DNA of 64,000 nt from Rhyzopertha dominica. Its lineage: Eukaryota > Arthropoda > Insecta > Coleoptera > Bostrichidae. The stretch is from assembly GCA_025024175.1 (NCBI GenBank), contig QCXZ01000064.1, positions 11,842,001 to 11,906,000 of the forward strand. Reading direction: 5' to 3'. Of this stretch, positions 46,519-58,319 are shown piece by piece (within the stretch, counting starts at the first letter, position 1; the number at the start of each line of letters is the position of its first letter). Below the pieces are notes generated by a model. It had not been told where the DNA came from, ran no database searches, and worked only from the letters and a program-made list of their open reading frames with translations. The translations under genes were made by a program, and so were the position numbers.

Positions 46519-46637
46519 GTCAGGATGTCGACCATATGTGCATACTTTAATTGTACCAGAACTCGAAGGAAGGTTGAGATGCTTCAGTTTTCCTACTAAT
46601 GATGAGTTGCGTTGCAAACAGTGGATTTCAAATTCTG
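46519..46637 (+). pseudogene. THAP-type zinc-finger exon with a one-base frame break
   Basis: An acceptor (aattacag) precedes ATG at 46525, which reads MSTICAYFNCTRTRRKVEML with the THAP C-x4-C pair. The frame then reaches TAA. Shifted by one base, the exon continues FSFPTNDELRCKQWISNSG, with the FP motif and the conserved Trp of THAP domains, up to an excellent donor gtgagt at 46638. THAP domains are C2CH DNA-binding modules of transcription factors and P-element transposases. The break lies within about 46578-46590. It may be a real frameshift (pseudogene) or an assembly error. I could not find the next exon with the C-x2-H pair. Confidence 0.55.
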
Positions 46638-46639
46638 GT

Positions 46640-48580
46640 GAGTACATAAAGACTACTATTATAGGGTGCTGTGCAACTCTAGGGTCTCACACCATAATAA
46701 GATGAATATTAATAATATAATAATATTCTTAAACAATGCTATTATTATGCATCCGCGGTTACAGGAATCCGTAATCCGGCCTATTCGTTTTTAACATGGA
46801 CATTTTACCACGCTTGTATATGCATCTCCAATCCGTTAGATACCGCCATCGTACAGCTCACTTGAGTGAAATGGGAGATGTGAAACTTCTTTCTCTAGGA
46901 TACTCGTACCAGAAACAGAAAATAAAGTAGATTCAAATAATAAGCAGGTAAAATGAACGACTATAGTCGTTGCAGTGTATATAAACTATTATGCCATATC
47001 TACTTTCCAGCTAGGTAGCTTTAATCGCAATACTTCAGGGAGATAATATTTCATTCCAGAACATGCGTAACCTCTATAAATTTTCTAAAATGAATTGTAT
47101 GAAAAATGTGTGTTCTAAAAAATGCTGTAATCTATTCTGGTATAATATCCAAGTTCTAAGCACTACTAAGAATCCTTAATCAACAGTCAGACCCAACCAT
47201 ACCCACCTGGTATATATCAGAATCCGACGGCGTCTAGCTTTCAACTACGGCTAATGCGGAAAATATTGCATGGAAAAGCGCTAGCAAAAGGCTTCTGCAA
47301 TTTAAAAACGCCACNCGAAAGCATGACTGCTTAGTAAAACCACCGCTGAANGTTCATAAGCGAACTTGCCATAAAGTTCTTTCTGTCCGAGAGTTTAATT
47401 TGGTTAGTTTCAAGTTTCCTCGTTAACCTTAACTATAAAAACGGTTAACGATTGCTTTATGTCGGTACCTTTTCGTAAACTTTAGCCGGCGATAGGACGA
47501 GTACAAATAAAAACAAAAGCCGGGCACACTAGCGGAAGATCCGGAGCAGAAATAAATGGACGTAGCGTGTTTATTTTCCAACGATGACAGTTTAATCCAA
47601 CTGAAGTAGTTTATTTCCACAATGAACTCATCCGCTGTGCAATAATATCCGGAGGTAAGTATAATAACCGGCGGTTTTGTGAAGTCACAGTCCATGATGC
47701 GCTTTTATAAGGGTTACAATTACCTACTGTTTTGAAACGGTTCTCGTGTTGGTGAGCAAGATATAAAAAGTTACGGAAGATCACATTATTGTGAAACAAA
47801 GGTTTTCAAATTAATTGTGCATCAACTGTTATAATCTAACAATTGTCAGGATGATTCCAATAACACACGGGCGTAACTAATAATTGTATATTACAAGTTA
47901 TGTACAAAGATCCACAAGAATTACAAACAACCTTTTTCTCTTGACTCTAACAACGTTCTCTCCTCGTTTTTCGTCTTCTAAAATCTAATCTTACTTAATT
48001 AACCACCCATTCCATCCCATCCAACCAATTACATTCAAACTTCCAATAACGTTTTTCAGTCATCCCTCCAATAGCATTCAAGCTTACAAAAATCACGCCA
48101 TACACATAAATTTTAGTTCCACTGTCATTCCTTCAACTTTCGTTACGCACTTGAACAATTATAAGTGTCCCTTCACAGCAGGGCACGTCCGCTTGGATAC
48201 ACTTTACTTCTTTAACCAAAAAAACATATGGTCAGCAACTGTAACTAACCCAGCCACCCTTGTTTACCTACCGCACGCATACTTTCTAAATACAAAAATA
48301 TGTAACACAACATATTACCCATTTAGTAGGTACATAATATGCTTAAAATCAATGTCAGTTTATTAAACGCGATCATATAGACACTGAAAGAGACTTTCAA
48401 GTGAAGTGTGACATGCCCTTCCTTGCTATTTAATATTCTCGAGTTGGTAGCAAAGTAGCAACTATGGTGCTATTTTGAATTTGGAAAGAAACTTTTCACC
48501 ATTAAAAGAATCGTATCCGAATTTTATCCGAACCTTCTAAATTAACGCAATCAAAACATAACATTCGAATTGTACGATTT
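46640..48580. other. No recognised gene
   Basis: I looked here for the continuation of the THAP exon (C-x2-H, AVPTIF-like) and found none. Two isolated N bases at about 47315 and 47351. A pyrimidine-poor, C/A-rich patch at 48000-48130 has no assigned role. Confidence 0.4.
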
Positions 48581-49567
48581 CAGTGCAGATTTTGGTTGGA
48601 CAGAAATCCACATTGCTGGAACAAGTCTACACACAACACCATCAGAAAGTAAATTTCTGGTGTGGTATCATCGGTGAGCACATTATTGGGTCTTTTTTTC
48701 ATCGATGGAAATTTGAATGCGGTCAAGTATTTACAGCTCTTGCGCGAACACATTATACCAGAAGTTATTCGCCTGTTTCCTAATCGTGAAAATGCGACGC
48801 GTCCTTCTGAACAGATATGGTTTCAGCAAGATGATGCACCGCCTCATTTTGCAGTCAACGTTCGTGGATATTTGAATGAGATATTTACAGACAGATGGAT
48901 TAATAGATACGTTCCCCTGATCTGACGCCCCTTGATTTTGTCCTGTGGGGGTATCTGAAAAATCGTATTTATGCTGATCGGCTACATAATGCAGAAATTC
49001 AGAACTTTACCTCCAAATATGCTACAAAGAAAATAGAAAACTTTTACTCAAGGCTGCATTAATTACCTACTGGCATGGAGTAAATGGGGAACATTTTAAG
49101 CGTCTTCTGTGATGTAAATCTGAATTCACGGAATCATATTTTTCTTTTTTACTTTTAGGGTACCCGATTCGCAATAAATTGATCAAACTAGACGAAAATT
49201 ATCACCAGTCAGGGAAAAATGGTAATACCTGGCTTTTTTGTCCGTTTTGGCAATAAAGAAAATTGTTTTCATTCTTTTCGTTCTTTGTCAGGCTTTTCTC
49301 AGTTCAGAAGCAATAAAATGTAAAAGAGTGATACTTTTTTGAAAACAGGAAGAGCATATTTCTCAATGACGTGCCTTTTGGCCCCCTTTCAATTAAAAAA
49401 AATGCAACTTGCGCCCATATCTCGAAAACGAGAGCTGATACGGAGTTGAAAAAATTCCAGAAAATGCATTCTAACTACTCCTAGGCCCATGCACAATTTC
49501 AGAAAAATCGGTCAAATAGAACCTGAAATATCCTGCTAGTTCCATGCTTTGTAGCGACCCTGTATAT
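48580..49567 (+). mobile_element. Tc1/mariner-superfamily transposase relic
   Basis: Frameshifted + strand pieces: FWCGIIGEHIIGSFF, then NLNAVKYLQLLREHIIPEV, IWFQQDDAPPHFAVNVRGYL and, after another shift, PLDFVLWGYLKNRIYADRL. The DD-bearing QQDxAPPHF and the LDFxLWGYLK motif are typical of this superfamily. The N-terminal half is missing. Downstream non-coding DNA ends in cgaccctgtatatata, probably the element's 3' end. Confidence 0.78.
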
Positions 49568-49752
49568 ATATAGTAGGTTTCAGGTGTAGATACGTCAGCA
49601 TGAATTGTGCGTAATATAAAATAATATATCGTAAAAGCTATATTGTAAACTTACTTTAAATTGATATCCGGAATACAAACAAATTGTTAGTATTTCTTAA
49701 AGTACAATAACTTATAAGTAGGATCATGAATTTACTGAAACTGGTGGTGATT

Positions 49753-49898
49753 CGACAACATAGCTCGCGACAAAATAGCCGTGACAAAATAGCTCGGCCA
49801 CAAAATAGCTCAGCGACAAAATAACCTGCGGCAAAACAGCCCGGCGATAAAATAGCCTCCGACAAAATAGCTTAGCTACAAAACAACTCAATACAAAA
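49753..49898. repeat. Minisatellite of 15-16 bp, consensus (cgacaaaatagctcg)n
   Basis: About nine degenerate units in a row (gacaaaatagctcggc, cacaaaatagctcagc, gacaaaataacctgcg and so on). It forms the outer part of the left arm of the foldback element that follows. Confidence 0.85.
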
Positions 49899-50925
49899 AT
49901 GCCCAGAAGATATTTGAGTATTTTGTACCCTTGTCGTGTTATAAGATTATAAAGTTTATTAACTAAATATTCAAACAAATTAGGGAACTACTTTCCCATT
50001 TCATGCGCATTAGCTATATTGTTACAACAAAAGCAAATTCAGGTATTTCAAATCTCATTCACCTGTGATACATTTTTAAGTGTTTGAAAATGATTACGGC
50101 GCTAATGTATATAATAATATGATAACAAACAAATTACTCAAGGAATAATGAAATGAAAATAATAAAATAATGAAGTAAGTAGATACTTAACCCTAACCTT
50201 TATTAAATATTGCACATTTAAAAAAAATAAGGATCATGAAGGTTTAAGTAGAATTAACTACTCATGTATACAGAAAAAGCAAACTTAAAAAAATCTAAAT
50301 ATCTTGGTACAATATCTAGGTAAACATTACAGAATAGATTAATTATAAAATTACAGCCGTGACAATATTTTGCCTTCCTTACGGCGGCGGGGAAGGGGGG
50401 GAGTAAGTGTTTGTGTGTAATTTTATAATTAAATACTAAGTTATTTTACTTTATAATTATCTTCACTATTCCTACCCTTTTTAACAAAACAATACTTTTT
50501 CCTATACATTTAATTTAAGTTACACCGACATTATGTTAAGTATCTATCTACTCAATTTTAAGAGCAGGGTCTAATGTAAATACATTCCTTAAGTAATCTG
50601 TTATTGAAACAATATAAATTAACGCCTTAATCATTTAAACAACTTAAAGCTTACCAGAAGAGAGTAAAATGTCAAATATGTACCTAAATTTGCTTTCTTG
50701 GAAGTAATAATATATATAGTTAATGCGCATGAAATGGAAAAGTAGGTACCTAATTTATTTAGGTATTTAGTTAATAAACTTTGCATAATGGGATATAGCT
50801 AATGCGCATGAAATGGGAAAGTAGTTCCCTAATTTTTAATTGTTAATAATTTTTTCTAGGTTTTTTTCTACTGGGCTGATTTGTAGCTTTGGGGCTATTT
50901 TGTCGTGGGCTACAATTCATATAGT
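49753..50925. mobile_element. Foldback element with minisatellite ends
   Basis: About 1.2 kb. The left outer minisatellite (49753-49898) is mirrored by a short inverted counterpart at 50872-50925 (ggctattttgtcgtgggc). Inside, a perfect 40-bp inverted pair lies at 49979-50018 and 50794-50833; a second, diverged inverted copy sits at 50714-50781, so the right arm is duplicated. Central DNA has no coding signal. Confidence 0.7.
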
Positions 50926-50939
50926 GTGGTTCTTCGCTG

Positions 50940-53560
50940 ATGGTTATAAAATAATTTATTTTTACAGATTTTTGCGACAGCACGAAAACCTCAAACCGCT
51001 TCTGCGACCATGTTTATAAAATAATTTTATCAACTACCTAGTACGAACAGCTTTTGGGGGTTAAAATAAAATAAAGTTTACGAAAATTCATAAATCTTGT
51101 TGTTGCTGAAATAAAAACTTTGTTACTTAAAGTCATTCATTATAACGAATTAAATAAATAATTATAGACGTGTGACTAATTATACAGCTTAATTAATTTA
51201 TTTATTGTTGGGAACCACATTAAGAAATAGTAACAGAAACTGTTGCTAATCGTTCAAGTATTATTTACTGTGATGATGTAAATTTGTTGCGCTTACCTCC
51301 GACGATACCTGAAGTGTGCCATGCACATAGATTTTTTGTTTGACGGTTCCTGTCATACATTCGTTCTACTCGCTGACAGCTTCATGGTACAAGATTTGTA
51401 TTTATACCATTAAATATAAAACCTTACCTGGCGTCAGGTAAGTAATTGTTTGTAATTGCTGTGCGGCGAGCTGTTTTATTTTTGTATTTCAGTGTGTAGA
51501 ACAATAAAAAAAGACCAGAAACGTTTGCTGCTTTCCTTGCTTGTCATTGTGCTCCTATCCAACCGATCCTTTCGAACACCACTACCCCTAAAGGAGCGGT
51601 CCTTGTTACATTGCAGACGAAACTTCAATTGGCCCCTATTGTTATTTTTTTGTTCCATAAATTTTCTAGTATTAATGTTTTAGTTTGCAGTTATTAAGCG
51701 ACTTAACCGATAATGCATTCGATGATGTGATTCAGCGAGTCGGCATATTTCATGTTCACGTCTGTTTACACATAAATTTGTTTTTTTTTTTCATTGACAT
51801 GGCAGTCATATAAATAAGCAAGTTAAATTGGATTCTACAGTTTAAATTAAAGTAAGCCAGACATTTGCATTTATTTTTGCTACGCCAATTTCCCAATAAA
51901 ACATTGCAGAAACAGAAAACACTATACTTGTGTATTTTGTTAAATTTTATGTCGGGGAGATTAAAAGGTCAATACTGCAATTTAACGAAACACAAAATTA
52001 AACATCAATAGTTGTTCGTCGTGAAATTGAAAAATTTAAAATAAAAAAATTAATAAAATGTAATATTGTTTTTAGTTTTTGTAAAAAAAAATCATGATCC
52101 TTCGTGGGTCTTGGGGAGGGGGTTCTAACCCGGCCCACCCTCTTCCGTGGGCACGCCACTGGCAACAGATGATGAAGTGATTAATCTTTAATAGCCATAA
52201 AGATGAAATAATTAGGTATTTTTGATTTGGGTTTTCTAGGTACTACTTATACATTTTAAATAACGTAAGCAGCTACAGAATCTGCGAAAATAAATTACCT
52301 CCGATAACTCGGATGACATTTAACTGGTAAAATGTGGACTATGAAAAATAATGTTTTATTAAAGCTAAAGGAAGTCAACGTCACGTCCTCAGCTTCTCAA
52401 CCTTTACCTCTGCTGCAGAATTTTTATCAAATGCCAGCGTTCTGTACTGTCAATAGAAATTCCCAACCGATATATATAGGAGACACGAGCAACATTAATA
52501 AAACGGTGAAGTTATATTAAAAATTCCATCGAACTCTATCAGTAAATTCAGATTGCGAGCTGGAGATATTTTTAAGTGTACTGCTACACCATTTGAAACC
52601 AATTGTGCTTGCTGCGTTCATGGGATACGGACAGAGTTTCCAAACCATAGCATATAATTAATGTAATTAATATAAGCTTCCTGAGTAATTTTTGAGAAAT
52701 TCTGAATTTACTCATTGATAAAACAAATGAATTCTCACTTCTCAGTAGAGTTTTTGGAACTGAAAGGCTCATTAACATATTGCTCTAGAATATTAGCATT
52801 TCAAGATACAAGAGTATTGAAAGAACTATAATTAAACAGCTTAATTGAATTAATACTTGTCACTGATAATTTTTCTTCATTTGGTAATCGCAGACAAACT
52901 GTAATGCAACAAATTTGTGCGACAAACACAAAATTTTGCTTATTATATTATTATGCAGAGATTTGATGACATAATTAGAAACCTTGCCGCAATGAGTATC
53001 ACCGCAGTAAAACTTCAAACGATTTTTTATTCATCACACCATGATATCTTAATCGTGCAAAGAAGAAGAATGAAACGAGTAGTTTTCAACAGATCAGCAT
53101 TCTCGTCAAACGGTTTTTCAACCATTAACGTGAAAATGAGTGGTCTTTTCTAATTCAAGATATTTAAAACAAATTAATTTCCTTCAGGCAACACTTTGTG
53201 TACTATAGTACAGCGACACATATTTTGACGGAGTCATCCATGTCGGATTACTACCTTCTTGAGTTAGAATAGCACTCATAAAATCAACTACAATTCAACA
53301 TCTGGAATTTTGTGGAACATCAACTTTACCTCATCTGATGGAGTTGATATGCGGGTATGAGACAACGCAAACAATTATAACTAATAAATTGTAAACTGCC
53401 ATAGCAACTCATTCATGACAGACAACGACGGAAATACGTTGATAGGTTGATAAACATTCAAATGTAGCTGATTAGTTGCCTCGAAGTGTGTCAGCAGATA
53501 TTCTTAAGAACGGTACATCTGTTTGGTGGATTGTACTAGCCTGGCTCCAAGATAGCATAA
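50940..53560. other. No gene; includes one stray hAT-like right end
   Basis: Only short spurious frames. At 52090-52161 a G/C-rich block ends gtgggcacgccactg, the right end of an hAT-type element of the local family, without a partner. The rest is unremarkable AT-rich DNA. Confidence 0.45.
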
Positions 53561-53572
53561 GTAACTTGCAAA

Positions 53573-54299
53573 CAGTGGCGTGCGGTGATGTTTCAGGGTG
53601 GATGTGCAGTAAAGGTACAAATGTTACACCATCACTTCTTCTGGTTTGCTTTACAAAATCTTTAATAACATTGTCATAAAATTGAACCATTGAAATTTTT
53701 CGTATAACGAATTTTGAAAATGTGTGCATTCTTATTGCTATATTTAACTTTAGTTTTCTGTACCACTGCAAGCTTTGGAGTTAGTCGTGCAAAATCTTTG
53801 ATTTCGGCCTTTTCATTAGATGAGTGCACGTAAAACGGTTTTTCTAATAGATTATGAATTTTACAATCCTTTATTACATGATTAGGTACCTATAAGATAA
53901 GACAATTCGAGTCTTACATCAAAAGAAAGCAATGTAGTTAATTTAAATTAAATTACCACATCGAATTATGCAGCCGGACGTATTTCGATATTTAAGTGCA
54001 GGATTTTTGCTGCACCGTGAGCCGGCTAAATCACGCGTTTTGATTGTGCTAAATGTGAAAGGTAAATGCACGCTGGTGCAGGTATTCGTCTGCACTCGTA
54101 ACCCGATTGACGGCGATAATAATTAGCAACTACGGGTTGGGGCAAGGAAGCCTGGCAACCGGTCATACGTATTAGCGTACCATATTGCACCCACAAATAC
54201 TTTGAGATTGCAAATTAATAATTTTATTTTAGTTTAGATTTTGGTAAATACGGGCAGATGTGCAGTGCACACCTTGCACACCCTGACCGCACGCCACTG
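53573..54299. mobile_element. hAT-type nonautonomous element, perfect 8-bp duplication
   Basis: 727 bp. Left end CAGTGGCGTGCGGT, right end ACCGCACGCCACTG (perfect 14-bp inverted repeats). Flanks cttgcaaa at 53565-53572 and 54300-54307. No transposase recognised. Confidence 0.9.
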
Positions 54300-54309
54300 C
54301 TTGCAAAAC

Positions 54310-56180
54310 TTAAATGAAGTTCCTGAAGTCAAAAAGATTAAGAGTGACATGGACATAGATTACAAAGTAATACATTCATTATAAGATATTATCACAGACG
54401 TAAGCATTCAAAATCTAAAACTGATTGAGTGGCATAGAAATAAAAACATCCAGTATTAATTGTTATAATTAAATAAACTCGTAGTGTAGGTACTACATGT
54501 TTATTGTGATAAAGTAAGTAAACCGCTAAATAACAAACGAGAATCGGACAGTAAGGACCTAAAACATAATAATGGGTGGTGCCTCTTATTGCAATATTAT
54601 TAGATGGACACATCTCATTCATAAATACGGTTGGAACTGACGCCAAGACCAATGATGGTGAGGGGAGCGCGGGTACGAGGGAGAGATACAGTTTTCCTCC
54701 ATGTACATTGCCGTACTGTTATAAAATGGTCAACAGTGAGATAATTTAACTTCCAACTAAAAACAAAATAATAATATTTCGAACAATCTTTCAGTTAAAG
54801 CAAAGAAACATCTTTTTGTACAACAAACACTAATTTAATTTTCTTACAAGCGGGAAAAGTTTTGGCCGAATGAAAGCATCAACACAGTTCTAGCATTAGT
54901 ATTCATTAATCAACACTTAACGAGAAAACACTCGACATTCTTTACATAAGAATATAAGAAGAAAAAAATTCAGAAACTGCGAAAATGAAATTTATTGTCA
55001 AATAAAAAGAAACACATAAAATCAAAATCCGCATCAGGCATCACTGAAGTACTTACTCCGAACACATCGGCTCCCTTCTTCTACCTACAAATATTTATTT
55101 TTAAAACGTCTACCACTAACAGTAATCATTTTCCATATGTATTAATCCTTCACTATCAACTTCATTACATTTTATAAAAGTATTCCTTTATAAAGTAACT
55201 AATTTCGCTAAATTTATCAAACGACGCCTATGACAACAAATATAAACATAACCCAAACAATGCTTAACGGTGAAATGATACGGTTTTTTCCTTAGAGCCC
55301 ACCTTTTTGCATACTTAACACATCCGCACCATCGCCTGGATTAATTTTTTATACGACTTGTCCTTAAACAGCTCGCAATAAGCTCCTTTTAACCAAAAAT
55401 GTACACCACACTACTCAACACATACAGAACATTCTTAACACCAGTAGTACAGTAGACCATCTAATGCGCGTGAAGACGGGCAATCGCACGATGCATTGAG
55501 TATTGCTCTGGTCAACTGTACGTTTCTGTTTTCCTCCAATTCCACCTTTGAATGTGACTATTTAGTTGGCTTCACTTGAAAATGTAAACAACCGCCTTCA
55601 GACACCTCGATGGTGCCTCCATATCCTTAGTGCTGTAACGCTGTAAGTCTGATTAACGCGACAGGTCATCGCATTGTGCAGGTTCATGGAAGTGTCGCTA
55701 AACCGGTGGAGGACTGTTCTAGAGATATCTTAATTTTTGGCTTTTAAAAAGAGTTATTAAGTAATGTACAATTCTAAAATTTTTACTTGAGTTATTTACT
55801 AAATATTTGCAGGGTGGTCATAACTGCTCATTATATTTAGTCAACTTTGAATTGTAGTAATGCAAAATTTAATTCTACATACCTAGGTTCGGTATTAGTT
55901 TTACCGTACTTATTGGCAACCGTTTAAAAGTTATAAGCAGTGTTTTTCAAAATTTTTATTAATTTCGTATTAAAATTAGCTAAATCTTGATTGATAGTTT
56001 AAAAATGAAAAAGCATATAATATATTTATTAAAAGCTAATGTAAGTTATGTTAAAAAATCCTCTTTCTATTGCAGTGTGTGTAGCCCGCTTGATGTTTTC
56101 TGGCGTTAAATCTTGGAACTTGGAAAAATTTTGCAATAGCTTCTTCCATTATGAGGAAATGCAACATAGTAATGGTGCCA
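54310..56180. other. No recognised gene
   Basis: AT-rich DNA with only short chance frames. A CpG-bearing patch at 55455-55700 has no assigned role. Confidence 0.4.
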
Positions 56181-56186
56181 TTTAGC

Positions 56187-56557
56187 CACCGAACTCTATA
56201 AAATATGGAACATCAGAGGCCTCTGAAATTTGCTTCCATTTGAAATCTGCGCAGTTTCTTGAGGCGCTTGCGCTATCCATTATTCTAGAACAGTCAATGT
56301 CATTTGCGATGCCATGGGTTAGTTATCAAGCTGTTTTTTTTCTAGGTTAAGTTTCGTTGTTTACATTTTTACGTTTAACCGTAGCATCAGCTGTTAGCGT
56401 CGTTGCTTGATGTGATATTTTGACATTGACAGAGTGACATGAACACCAGAATACCAGCTGCGCATGCCTACGAAGAAATAGGAATTTTTCTAAAGGAAAC
56501 ATTATTTTAATGCCACATGCCCATTCTCCGATGTTCCATATTTTATAGAGTTCGGTG
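56187..56557. mobile_element. MITE-like element with about 30-bp inverted ends
   Basis: caccgaactctataaaatat at 56187 continues ggaacatc, and the reverse complement ends at 56557. Flanks catttagc and cacgtagc agree at 6 of 8 bases, so an old 8-bp duplication is possible. Confidence 0.6.
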
Positions 56558-56639
56558 CACGTAGCATTTGTTTCGTTTATAGGCAAAATGTCAACAGCTT
56601 TTTCCAAAACCTTGTTTAAGTTACTACGTACCCGTCGAT

Positions 56640-56990
56640 GTTATTATATTTAATTGCCAACGATCCTAAAAATGACGTGTTGTTTCATGAGGATTTTCAT
56701 CAGTCCAGTAATAACTGTTTCGTCTTTTATAAATTTCTTTTGTAGAAAATTTTGCCTTATCCCCCAAATAATATTACTCAGAATCAAGTCATGTTGTATA
56801 TTTAAGGTCATAAACTCGTAAAATTCACACTTTGGGACCCGGACCCCCCTGTACTCGGCGCCCATGTCATAGAGGTCTCCTTTGTATGGTTTATACTTGT
56901 TTTTTTTTTTTAATATTCGAACAAGTGACGATTGACTAATATTATTGTTCAAAGTAATTTGCGTTTTTACTTGGATACTGTGAATTGGAC
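56640..56990 (-). mobile_element. Second Tc1/mariner-type transposase relic
   Basis: Minus strand reads NNNISQSSLVRILKKKNKYK then PYKGDLYD, CEFYEFMTLNIQHD and LSNIIW: the HTH end and the start of the catalytic core just before the first Asp. The expected SDE is lost to a frame change. It may belong to the same family as the 48580-49567 relic, covering the complementary N-terminal half. Confidence 0.58.
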
Positions 56991-56994
56991 AATA

Positions 56995-58315
56995 GTATTT
57001 CTCTCGAGGTAAATGTTATTAAATAATATAGGACAAACATCTTGGTGTGAATGTTCTCGATCACCATATCCAACCATCGTTAGGACTTTAACTTATTGTT
57101 CAGTTTCATTCCGAGTTTCGTTATTTTTTTTTGCAAACTAACTGTTATTAAATTAACATTGTAACTTATTGACAGGTATTTTAAACTAGCATAAAAAAAC
57201 CAGAGGTCATTATTTTTTTGTAGAATTATCATGAAATTTGTGAATGTTGTTTATTTGAGAATACTACTTTTCACAAAAAAAATGCTACCAAGCTATAAAA
57301 ATGCACACCACCAACACATTCTACAAAAAATCGCTTTACTATAGGTGAAGTTCACATTCACAAAAATAAACCGTTATTCCTTACTTTTGACTAACCTTGT
57401 ATAATTAAGCTGCAAGGAAAAAAAATCACTTTCAAGGTCGCCTTCTTTGCGACGTCATTGATCAGTCAGCAATCTTGAGTTCATTCTACGCTAAATTAAC
57501 GTAAAACTTAGAATGCATAGTACAGAGTTCCACAGAACGACTACGAGCATTTTTATTCGACGCCTCTGCATCAGACCATCTGAACAATGGCCACATAAAA
57601 ACTTGCAGAAAACCAATTAAAAATTAATTAAAGCTCCAGCCGACGTCCTTTAAACCGATGACAGGATCTGAAACTATTAGTGCAGATCAGGAATCGATAA
57701 ATGTGCGCTCATGGTTACCTGTCGGAGCCTCGCTCCAGTTCTTATTCTTGACTATTTCCGCCATTCAGCAAGCTCGGTTATGAATTTGATTCCATTACGG
57801 CTGGTAAATTTCGCTCCAACGGCTTGTTCCTGATAGAATTTTGACGTAGATTGAAAACTGCTCGAATGCAGCTTTGATGTGCGTTCTTATTTCTTGTAGA
57901 TGAAACGTCTGAACGAAAAAGCACGTTACTTAGACGTTTCGTGATTGAAGTCGTATTAATTGGTCAATTCAATTCAATCTAGATAGCATTCACAGAATTT
58001 TTTTAGTTGTCAATTTAGCGAAATCCGACTTCGAAAAATGTGTATTTCTAACTTTATTTACGCATTAGTACTGAAAATATTAAATTAAAATGCCATTACT
58101 ATTATAATAATATTAATTTGAATAACCATTATTTAGAATACTACACTTCATTTACTAGTACCTAGTCGTCGGAGACCGCAGAGCTTCGTGATTAGTCTAG
58201 ATTCTAGAACCTTCGATCACCTTCGCCTTAATTTGAGAATCTTCGATTCGATCGATAAAAGAAACGGCATGCGTCGTCTTTTGTCAGTCTGATTGCTTAA
58301 TTCGTAGCTTATTTT
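56995..58315. other. No recognised gene; one GC-richer block
   Basis: 57560-57960 is noticeably richer in GC and freer of repeats than its surroundings, without an open frame that I recognise. It includes a homeodomain-like ttaattaa tract near 57625. Confidence 0.35.
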
Positions 58316-58319
58316 ACCA

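Noticed and set aside
51456..51683. 75-codon hydrophobic + frame
   Set aside because: No family resemblance, overlapped by an open antisense frame; consistent with chance.
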